A stretch of 64,000 nucleotides of DNA from Massilia agilis (GTDB taxonomy: Bacteria > Pseudomonadota > Gammaproteobacteria > Burkholderiales > Burkholderiaceae_D), in NCBI RefSeq assembly GCF_024756255.1, contig NZ_JANUHB010000006.1:62001-126000 (forward strand). Direction: 5' to 3'. The translations under genes and the position numbers were made by a program. Each line of letters begins with the position of its first letter. Within the stretch, counting starts at the first letter, position 1. A model generated the notes under the pieces. It was not told where the DNA came from and ran no database searches. It saw only the letters and a program-made list of their open reading frames with translations. This document shows, one piece after another, positions 56,939 to 64,000 of this stretch.

Positions 56939-57736
56939 TCAGTTCGTCTTGAGCATCCCACCATTGCCCAGCCCCCCGGCCACCGACTGCGCCCGGTAAT
57001 TGCGCACGGCGCGCACCATCTGGTTGTACGAATCCATGAACGATGCCGCCAGCACCTTGCCCTGCGGCGTGTTCGAAAATCCGTTCGCGCCCGCCAGGCC
57101 CCGGTCGAAGAAGGTGCCCATCATCCCGATGTCCCAGTTGCGGGCGCTGCCCTCGGCGGCCGCCAGCTGGATGCCGGAGCGGTTATCGACCAGCAACAGC
57201 ATGGTCGAGGCCTCGTTCGACTTCATCGACCCCGTCAGCAGCGAGGCCACCGAACCGATGCGCCCGCCCAACAGGCCGCCGACGCCACCGGTATTTTTCT
57301 GGCTGAAGGTGATCGACGGCGTCATCGTGTAGTCGGCCGCGACCATCTGCCCCTTGCCAAAGTTGCTGGTGCGGCGCAGTTCGCCGCCCTGCATCAGGGC
57401 GCGCTCGGTCTGCATGTTGGCCATCGCCTGGCCACGCTCGACGATCACGAAGCAGTTCGATTGCTGGACGATCATGCGCAGCAGCGGCACCGTGCTGCGC
57501 AGCCGGTAGTCGGCCGACATCTGCTGCAGCCAGGGCTGGCTGGCCTCTTCCACGATCGACATCGTGCCCAAGGATTGCGGACAGTGCTCGAGCTGGCTGT
57601 TGACGTTTTCGCCAGTCGCGCCTGCCGCCGCACCGGTGGCGACGGTCTTCGCGCCCGACGAGCCGATCGACGGGGTGGTGGCGCAGGCGGCCAGCAGCAT
57701 GGGAAGGAACAAGCAGGCGATCCGGGGCGGCTTCAT
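56939..57736 (-). CDS. CsgG/HfaB-like outer-membrane lipoprotein
   Basis: A 265-residue lipoprotein. The signal ends in the lipobox LLAACATTPS, lipidated at about C18. The rest has the CsgG-like layout: QPWLQQMSADYRLRSTVPLLRMIVQQSNCFVIVERGQAMANMQTERALM (the helix and the FxVVER motif, in parts), MVAADYTMTPSITFSQ, and MLLLVDNRSGIQLAAAEGSA. CsgG forms a secretion pore for curli, but no curli genes are near, so this is a stand-alone family member of unknown role. It is on the minus strand, downstream of a DUF885 gene with a repeat pair between. Confidence 0.82.
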   Translation of the reverse strand: MKPPRIACLFLPMLLAACATTPSIGSSGAKTVATGAAAGATGENVNSQLEHCPQSLGTMSIVEEASQPWLQQMSADYRLRSTVPLLRMIVQQSNCFVIVERGQAMANMQTERALMQGGELRRTSNFGKGQMVAADYTMTPSITFSQKNTGGVGGLLGGRIGSVASLLTGSMKSNEASTMLLLVDNRSGIQLAAAEGSARNWDIGMMGTFFDRGLAGANGFSNTPQGKVLAASFMDSYNQMVRAVRNYRAQSVAGGLGNGGMLKTN

Positions 57737-57842
57737 GAGATACCTTTCGGAAATGTTGGCGGGGGACTTTGGCTATCGTATCCACCAGAAAACATTTCCT
57801 GCTTGTTCGGACGCAAGCTGCTGCCTTGAGGCAAGCCGAGAA

Positions 57843-57939
57843 CCGTCGTCCCGACGAGAGTCGGGACCCATGCTGAGTAAAACGGGGCAGCAGCGCGTGC
57901 CAGCTCAGCAAGGGTCCCGTCGTGCGACGGGACGACGGC
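57843..57939. repeat. Family A palindromic repeat pair, copy 7
   Basis: The left unit (57843-57878) has GTCCCGAC / GTCGGGAC then CCATGCTGAG. The right inverted unit (57903-57939) has CTCAGCAAGGGTCCCGTC / GACGGGACGACGG. Both stems differ from the other copies, with pairing kept. It lies between the DUF885 and CsgG-like genes. Confidence 0.86.
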
Positions 57940-57946
57940 GGTGGGG

Positions 57947-59854
57947 CTATTGTTGCTGCATCAGCTCGCCGATCACGCGCACCGGCGCGTTGCCGTAGCT
58001 GAGGAACTGCTCGTTGAACTGGCGCAGGTCGAAGCGTTCGCCCAGCGCCTGCTTGCGTTTCTCGCGCAGTTCCATGATGTCGCTGTAGCCGCTGAAGTAG
58101 CTGGTCAGCTGCACCGACGACAGCTGCACCCGGCGCCACTTCTCCTCGGCTTCCTGGCGCGTCTGGAAGGCCTGGCGCACCAGCAGGTCCAGCGCCTGCT
58201 CCTGCGTCATGCCCAGCACGTGCACGCTGTAGTCGAGGATGGTGTTGGTCACGCTGCGCAGGTTCCACTTGCACCACATGAGCCACATCTCCGGCGCATT
58301 GTCGCCATAGCCGGCGTCGAGCATCAGGCGCTCGCCGTACACCGCCCAGCCCTCGATCATGGCGCCGTTACCGAACAGCGACTTGACCAGCGACGGCGAG
58401 CGGTTCGCGTACACCAGCTGCGCGTAGTGGCCCGGAATCGCCTCGTGCATGTTCAGGATTTGCAGCATCCAGTCGTTGTACTCGCGCAGGCTGCTCTCGG
58501 CCTGGGCCGCGCTCATGCCGTCCATCGGCGTGACGTTGTACCAGGTCTTGTCACGCGGGCGATACGGCCCCGGCGCATCGATGCTGGCGCCAGCCACGCC
58601 ACGCTGGTAGATCGGCGTTTCGCGCACTTCCAGCGGCTTCTTCGGGTCCAGCGCGAGCAGGTTGTGCGAGGTCACCCACTCCTGCAGCTGCGGGATCTGG
58701 CGGCGGATCTCGGGGAAGAAGTTCTCGCGCGTGGTGTGGTGCTCGGACAGCTTGTCGATCACCATACCGATCTTCTTGATGCGATCCTCGGGCTTGGCCG
58801 TGCTGCCCATGGTTTTGGTCCACAGCTGGTCGGCCAGCGTGTCCATGCGCGCCAGGAGCTCGTCGCGCGCGGCCAGCGCCTTGCGGTAGGTCTGCTCGGC
58901 GGTGGACGACGACTGGATCTCGAGCGCGAACTTCTGCTCATACAGCTGCTTGCCGATCCTGAACGAGCGCGCGTGCTGCATCTGCTGCTGCGACTTGTCC
59001 AGGTCCGCCAGGTACTCCACCCACGCCAGCAGCGCGCTGCCCGCGTTGGCCACGCGCTGCGCGAAGATCGCCTTTTCCTGCGGCGTGAGGCTGGTGTCGT
59101 CCTGCGCCGCCTTGCCCAGGTCGGCCAGCACCACCAGCGTGCCCGGCGCCTGCGACAGCGCCAGCAGCGTGTGCTCGTGGGTCGGGTTGACGATCGACGA
59201 CTGCGCTGCGCGATAGTAGTCGGGCACGCGCGCCAGGCGCTTCAAGATCGTGCGCAGCCGCTGCGGCTTGGCCGCGTACTCGGTGTTCATGATCAGGTCG
59301 AGCGATTGGGCCACGTTGTACTGCGCCGGGTTCCACTCGAACTCCTTGAACGTGGCCAGGCGCCAGCGGTCGTTCTCCAGCTTGTTGATCAGGAGCGCCT
59401 GGTCGGTGCGCTGCTTGGCCGACAGCCGCTCCGATTTCAACGCGCGCAGCTTCTCCAGCCATTCTTCGGTAAAGGCCAGGCGCTTGGCGCGCGTCTCGCG
59501 GTCGGGAATGGTCACGCGTGCGGCGGTGTCGAACTTGCCCACTTCGATCGCGCCCTCGGGGTCGATGCGCCACAGCGCGGTCAGGAACTGCATGGACAGG
59601 TTGTCGAACTGCCGGTCGGGCCAGCGTTCGGCTGCCGGCTGCACTGCGGCGGCTTTCGCCGGTGCTGCCTTGGGGGCGCTCTCTTTCACCACGCTCGCTT
59701 TCGCGGCGGCGTGCTTCGTCGATTTGCCGGACGCCTTGGCTTTGACGACCTTCGCTGGTTTGGCCTTGCCTGCCTTGCCATGCTTGGCGGCGCTCGCTGG
59801 CGCCAGCGCAAAGGTGGACAGCAGCACTGCCACGGCGATCTTCGTTTTCATCAT
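57947..59854 (-). CDS. Secreted DUF885 family protein
   Basis: A 635-residue secreted protein. The start at 59854 (MMKTKIAVAVLL) gives a Sec signal with ASA cleavage near residue 22. A 50-residue Lys/Ala-rich linker follows (about 23-75), then a helical DUF885 domain. The HExxxH-type motif HEAIPGHY and EGWAVYGERLM are the invariant blocks and suggest a metal-dependent peptidase-like fold; some family members are described as metallopeptidase-related. No substrate is known. It is on the minus strand 104 bases after the SNF2 helicase gene. Confidence 0.88.
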   Translation of the reverse strand: MMKTKIAVAVLLSTFALAPASAAKHGKAGKAKPAKVVKAKASGKSTKHAAAKASVVKESAPKAAPAKAAAVQPAAERWPDRQFDNLSMQFLTALWRIDPEGAIEVGKFDTAARVTIPDRETRAKRLAFTEEWLEKLRALKSERLSAKQRTDQALLINKLENDRWRLATFKEFEWNPAQYNVAQSLDLIMNTEYAAKPQRLRTILKRLARVPDYYRAAQSSIVNPTHEHTLLALSQAPGTLVVLADLGKAAQDDTSLTPQEKAIFAQRVANAGSALLAWVEYLADLDKSQQQMQHARSFRIGKQLYEQKFALEIQSSSTAEQTYRKALAARDELLARMDTLADQLWTKTMGSTAKPEDRIKKIGMVIDKLSEHHTTRENFFPEIRRQIPQLQEWVTSHNLLALDPKKPLEVRETPIYQRGVAGASIDAPGPYRPRDKTWYNVTPMDGMSAAQAESSLREYNDWMLQILNMHEAIPGHYAQLVYANRSPSLVKSLFGNGAMIEGWAVYGERLMLDAGYGDNAPEMWLMWCKWNLRSVTNTILDYSVHVLGMTQEQALDLLVRQAFQTRQEAEEKWRRVQLSSVQLTSYFSGYSDIMELREKRKQALGERFDLRQFNEQFLSYGNAPVRVIGELMQQQ

Positions 59855-59958
59855 CTCTGCGGCCTTGTAGTTACGCGCGGAGCCCAGAACTGCCGGGTCC
59901 GCAAAAACCGCATGATCACATGGAACGCGCCGCCGCGCCAGCACCGGGGCCGGCCAGG

Positions 59959-62900
59959 TCAGCGTGCCAGGCCCTGGCCAAGCATCGCCAGCATGTCCTG
60001 CGGCGACATGCGCGCTGCCGCGTCGGTCCCTTCCAGCAGGCTGTCGGCCAGCTCGCGTTTGTGCTGGTGCAGTTCGACGATGCCTTCCTCGATCGTGCCG
60101 CGCGCGACCAGCCGGTAGATGGTGACGGGACGCTGCTGGCCCATGCGGTGCGCGCGGTCCGAGGCCTGGTCTTCGACCGCGGGGTTCCACCACGGGTCCA
60201 TGTGGATCACATAATCGGCCGCGGTGAGGTTGATGCCCACGCCGCCGGCTTTCAAACTGATCAGGAACACGTCGCCATCGCCGGCCTGGAATGCGTCCAC
60301 GCGCCGCTTGCGCTCCTGCATGGGCGTTGCGCCATCGAGGTACTGGTACGCGATGCCGCGCTCGTCCAGGTGCTTGCGGATCAGCGACAGGTGATCGACG
60401 AACTGGCTGAACACCAGCACCTTGTGATGGTTCTCGAGCAGGTCGTCGAGCAGGTGCGCGAATGCGGCCAGCTTGCTGCTGGCGATGCCAAGGCCGGGCG
60501 CGGCCAGCTCCGGATTGCAGCAGGCACGGCGCAGCTTCATCATCTCGGCCAGGATCGCGATCGCCTTCTGGCTTTGCGGCGCTTCAAGCGAAGCCAGCTT
60601 GTCCAGCGCCTCGCGCCGCAGCGATTCGTACAGCGCCCGCTCCTGCTCCGACAGCTCGACCGGCAGCACGATCTCGGTGCGCGGCGGCAGCTCGGCCAAG
60701 ACCTGTGCCTTGGTGCGGCGCAGGATGAACGGCTGGGTCAGGCGCCGCAGGCGCGCGCGGGCGCTGCTTTCGGCCCGCTTATCCTGTGCTTTTTCGATGG
60801 GGCCGGCAAAGCGCAGCTGGAACTGGTCGGCCGTGCCCAGCAGGCCGGGGTTGATGAACCTGAACAGGTTCCACAGCTCGCCCAGGTGGTTTTCCAGCGG
60901 CGTGCCGGTGGCGACCATGCGAAAGTCACCCTGCAGCGCCATCACCGCTTTCGAGCGCTGCGTGTTCGCATTCTTGATGGCCTGTGCTTCGTCCAGCACG
61001 ATGGTGTGCCAGTGCTTGTTCGCAAACAGCGGCGCTTCCAGCTGCAGCAGGCCGTAGCTGGCCACGATCAGGTCGAATGGGCCGGCGTCCTCCAGCATCG
61101 GCGCGCGCTCGCCCGGGCCGAACAGCTTCACGTTCAGCGTGGGCGCAAAGCGCGCCGCTTCGGCGATCCAGTTGGTGCACACCGAGGTGGGCGCAACCAC
61201 CAGTACCGGGCCCTCCGGCGCGCGCGACAGGATCAGGGCCAGCGCCTGCAGCGTCTTGCCAAGTCCCATGTCGTCGGCCAGGCACGCGCCCACGCCCCAG
61301 TGCGCCAGCCGGGCGAGCCAGTTGAAGCCGTCGAGCTGGTAGTCGCGCAGCTCGGCCTGCAGCGTGCCCGGCAGCCTGGGCACGAAGGTCTCGATCTCCT
61401 GCATGCGCGACAGGTGCTCGCGCCATGCCTTGTCGGTCTTGACGCTGCCAGCCTCGCGCGCCAGTTCTTCCAGCGCAAAGCTGGCCAGCGCATGCACGCG
61501 CACGCCGTCGCCTTTCAGTTCGCCAAAGCCGGCCAGGTCCATCAGGCGCCGGTGCAGCTCGGCCGACAACGCCACGAACTCGTTCTCGCCCAAAGCGACA
61601 AAGCGGCCGTCGCCTTCGCGCAGGCGCTTGAGCAGGGCACGCAGGTCCAGCACCTTGTTCTCGTCCACCACCAGGCTGCCCTCGGCCGCGAACCAGTCCT
61701 TGTCGCGCTTGATGTTGATGCGCACCGACTTGGCCTCGACCCGCTTGCTGACCTTGAACGACTGGCCGTCCGGCCACGCCACCACGACCTTGCCGGCGTC
61801 CAGCTCCTGCAGCTCGGCCAGCAGTTCCAGGCAGCGCAGCGGCTGGGCCAGCAGCCATTCTCCGTGTTCGAATTCGGCATGTTCGAGCGCGTGGCAGCTG
61901 CCGACCAGCGCGCGTTCGGCGTCGCGCTCGCCGTTCAGGTCGCGCCGCGCTTCCAGGCGCACGCCGGATACGTCGGCGATCACGCTTTCGGCGCCTTCGC
62001 CCGGCCGGTAGTAGGGGCCGGCGTCGGGCAGCGGGCGCACCAGCACCTGCATGCGCAGGCCCTGCTGGTAGGGCAGCAGGTGCACGTGCAGGCGTGCGTC
62101 GGCCTCCACCTGTTCAATGTCCGCCGCGCTGCTGCCGATGTCGGACTGCACCGTCACGATGGACGACACCGCGCCGATGGCTTTCAGCACCTGCCGTTCG
62201 GCTTCCAGCGGCACCACCAGGCCATCGCCGACGATGGCTGCGATGCGCCGGTGCTCTTCCTTGATGCGCACGATGCGCAGGCGCGTGGGCGTCTCGCGCG
62301 TGATGACGACCTCGCCGCGCTGCTCGCGCAGCGGCGGCTGCAGCGTGATCGTGACCTTGCCGTGCCCGGCCTTGACCAGGAGCTCCGGTTCGCCCGGCAG
62401 CAGCTCCACCCGCGTGCCCGGCGCGTCCATCCAGAACAGCAGCGGGTGGCCGGCCAGCGCGGCCAGCGCCTTGTCCAGGTCGAACTCGTAGCGCACGCCG
62501 CTGCCGTAGTAGCGGTAACCGCCGATGGCGCTGGCTGCCTGCATGTCCTGCGCGGTCAAAAAGTCGAGCGTGGCCGCCTCTTCGACCAGGCGCTTCAGGC
62601 CCAGGGCGCGCCCGCGTGTCCAGTTGCCCTGTGCGTCGCGCTTCTGCTCGCGCGGTTCGATGTCGCGCACGCCCAGGTGTGAGTCGTAGGCGATCAGCCA
62701 CACCAGCCGCGATTCCTGCTCCGCCGGGGCGGCCGGGGTCTCGGCCTGCAGGCTGATGAGCGCGTTGAGCTGGCGTTCCCACGGCTGCTCGCGCTCGAAC
62801 CACAGCGCCATATCCGAAAAGCGGTGCCGCTGGCGCAGCTCGATCGCCTCGCGCTCGCGGCCCACCGCGCCAAGGCCGCCCAGCACCGATGCCAGTTGCG

Positions 62901-64000
62901 CCGCAACGAAGTCGAAGCCCGCCTGCCGCGCCAGTTCGATGTTCTGTTCGGCCTGCGCCCGTCGCTCGGCGGACAGCGGCACGCCAAGCCAGAAATGCAG
63001 CAGGGCGCGGAACATGAACGGCTGCAGCGCGCTTTCCCAGTTGCGCGAGGCGAGCACCTCGGCGTCGACCATGCCGCCGCGGATCTGGCGCAGCATCGAC
63101 AGCTGCTGGTACACCGCCGTGTCGTGGCTTTGCACCGCGCGCGTGGCTGTGTCGAGGTAGGCGTCCAGCGCCTTCTGGTGTTTGGCCGCGCCGCTCCTCA
63201 TCATGGCCGTCGCGTACAGGTGGCCGCCGATGCCTTCGAAGATGGCCTTGCGCTTGCCGGTCTCGCGGCGCAGCGCCTTGAGCGCCTTGTCCAGCGTGTC
63301 CAGCGCGGGGTCGAGCTCGTCGCGCAGCAGGAGTAGCAGGCCGCGAAAGAGCAGGTCGGCCGAATCGTCCAGGTCGTGCAGCAGGGCTTCCATCTCCGTG
63401 AGGCGAGCGCACAGCAGCAGCTGCTCGGCCAGCGCCACCCGCAGCGCCATGGAGGCGCCGCCCTGCGCCACGTAGTCGATGGCATGCTCGCGGATGGCCG
63501 GTGCGGCGGCCGGTTCGCGCTGGACGTTCTTGACGAGGACGGCCAGCACGTCGTCGCGCAGGACCGGGTTGATGCGGTCGAGCAGCGCCGGTTCGAACGG
63601 CCGGGCGCAGATCTCCACCAGCGGGTGCAGGTAGGCGGCCTCATGGCAGCGCAGGCACGCGGCCAGCAGCGGACCCACGATCTTTGGCCCCTCGCCGCCG
63701 ACCAGCGCCAGGCGTAGCAAGGCCAGCCCTTGCCGGTAACTGCGCAGCATCGGCGTGCCCTGCCAGTCCAGCCGCAGCGGCATCATCTGGGCGTACACCT
63801 CGCGGAACTCGTCCAGCCTGCGCTCCCTGAGCACCTGTTCGATCGCCGGCCAGGTCGCGTCCGGCGCCGCGACCACGCCGCGGCCCGTCACCATGGTTGC
63901 AAGGCCCAGTTCCTGCAGCCGCGCCAGGTCCGCGGCAAGGTCTTCTTCCGAGGCGAAGGCGTCAAGCGAAGTGATGTGGCTGAACAGGCGGCTCCTGCCC
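59959..64000 (-). CDS. Large SNF2-family helicase, 5' truncated at the window edge
   Basis: At least 1346 residues are present, and the frame is open to the right edge, so the true start is outside. An ATG at 63894 lies in mid-frame, with about 35 more in-frame codons upstream. The N-terminal ~870 residues are a large helical, Arg/Leu/Ala-rich region without clear motifs. Then come YQLDGFNWLARL, Walker A DDMGLGKTLQ, Walker B DEAQAIKN, TGTPLENHLGELWN, LVFSQFVDHLSLI, LISLKAGGVGINLTAAD and ASDRAHRMGQQ. It is paralogous to the protein at 26484 but with a different, longer N-terminal half. DUF885 lies downstream on the same strand. Confidence 0.93.
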   Translation of the reverse strand, partial: GRSRLFSHITSLDAFASEEDLAADLARLQELGLATMVTGRGVVAAPDATWPAIEQVLRERRLDEFREVYAQMMPLRLDWQGTPMLRSYRQGLALLRLALVGGEGPKIVGPLLAACLRCHEAAYLHPLVEICARPFEPALLDRINPVLRDDVLAVLVKNVQREPAAAPAIREHAIDYVAQGGASMALRVALAEQLLLCARLTEMEALLHDLDDSADLLFRGLLLLLRDELDPALDTLDKALKALRRETGKRKAIFEGIGGHLYATAMMRSGAAKHQKALDAYLDTATRAVQSHDTAVYQQLSMLRQIRGGMVDAEVLASRNWESALQPFMFRALLHFWLGVPLSAERRAQAEQNIELARQAGFDFVAAQLASVLGGLGAVGREREAIELRQRHRFSDMALWFEREQPWERQLNALISLQAETPAAPAEQESRLVWLIAYDSHLGVRDIEPREQKRDAQGNWTRGRALGLKRLVEEAATLDFLTAQDMQAASAIGGYRYYGSGVRYEFDLDKALAALAGHPLLFWMDAPGTRVELLPGEPELLVKAGHGKVTITLQPPLREQRGEVVITRETPTRLRIVRIKEEHRRIAAIVGDGLVVPLEAERQVLKAIGAVSSIVTVQSDIGSSAADIEQVEADARLHVHLLPYQQGLRMQVLVRPLPDAGPYYRPGEGAESVIADVSGVRLEARRDLNGERDAERALVGSCHALEHAEFEHGEWLLAQPLRCLELLAELQELDAGKVVVAWPDGQSFKVSKRVEAKSVRINIKRDKDWFAAEGSLVVDENKVLDLRALLKRLREGDGRFVALGENEFVALSAELHRRLMDLAGFGELKGDGVRVHALASFALEELAREAGSVKTDKAWREHLSRMQEIETFVPRLPGTLQAELRDYQLDGFNWLARLAHWGVGACLADDMGLGKTLQALALILSRAPEGPVLVVAPTSVCTNWIAEAARFAPTLNVKLFGPGERAPMLEDAGPFDLIVASYGLLQLEAPLFANKHWHTIVLDEAQAIKNANTQRSKAVMALQGDFRMVATGTPLENHLGELWNLFRFINPGLLGTADQFQLRFAGPIEKAQDKRAESSARARLRRLTQPFILRRTKAQVLAELPPRTEIVLPVELSEQERALYESLRREALDKLASLEAPQSQKAIAILAEMMKLRRACCNPELAAPGLGIASSKLAAFAHLLDDLLENHHKVLVFSQFVDHLSLIRKHLDERGIAYQYLDGATPMQERKRRVDAFQAGDGDVFLISLKAGGVGINLTAADYVIHMDPWWNPAVEDQASDRAHRMGQQRPVTIYRLVARGTIEEGIVELHQHKRELADSLLEGTDAAARMSPQDMLAMLGQGLAR

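Overview
This 64 kb window is high-GC, densely packed chromosomal DNA from a betaproteobacterium. The murA-his-tat block, the mlaFEDACB order, gltB-gltD, ubiX/grxD and aceK, together with the protein wording, point to the Oxalobacteraceae (Massilia/Telluria/Duganella/Janthinobacterium type). The species cannot be fixed from sequence reading alone. I see no rRNA, tRNA, CRISPR array or prophage. Both edges cut genes: a family-5 solute-binding protein on the left and a large SNF2-type helicase on the right.

Layout. Positions 1-8.7 kb hold peptide-related envelope functions: a peptide-type solute-binding protein, a TonB-dependent receptor, a Tat-signal LD-carboxypeptidase (S66), an NTF2-like secreted protein and a secreted M4 metalloprotease. 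Positions 8.8-17 kb, mostly on the minus strand, are a catabolic block: acyl-CoA dehydrogenase, SDR, thiolase overlapping aceK, isovaleryl-CoA dehydrogenase (liuA) and its MerR regulator LiuR. A divergent MBL hydrolase shares the LiuR operator region. Positions 17-21 kb carry a small HTH regulator, a 58-residue ORF, ubiX/grxD, and an SDR/LysR pair. Positions 21-32 kb carry tex, an unusual ACP-adenylation-acyltransferase fusion, a SNF2 helicase, a soluble histidine kinase with its response regulator, and a RAYT transposase island. Positions 32.7-39.5 kb are gltB and gltD plus a small coiled-coil membrane protein. Positions 39.8-43.8 kb are the complete Mla phospholipid-transport operon, including mlaA. 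Positions 44-57 kb are an ABC exporter pair, bolA/ibaG, murA, the histidine operon (hisG D - DNA methyltransferase - C B H A F I E), a HIT protein and tatABC. Positions 57-64 kb hold a CsgG-like lipoprotein, a DUF885 protein and a second SNF2 helicase.

Two families of short palindromic repeats punctuate the gaps. Family A has seven inverted pairs built on a GTCGTCCC...GGGACCCATGCTGAG unit. Family B starts with the tetranucleotide GTAG followed by a GTGGGCGGG/CCCGCCCAC hairpin and has three copies, one of them 6 bp downstream of the RAYT gene. GTAG plus a hairpin is the classical REP layout, and one copy carries a compensatory base-pair change. The most interesting items are this RAYT/REP system, the orphan DNA methyltransferase translationally coupled inside the histidine operon, the ACP-FAAL-PlsC-like fusion, and the two LiuR-type palindromes that place an MBL hydrolase in the liu regulon.
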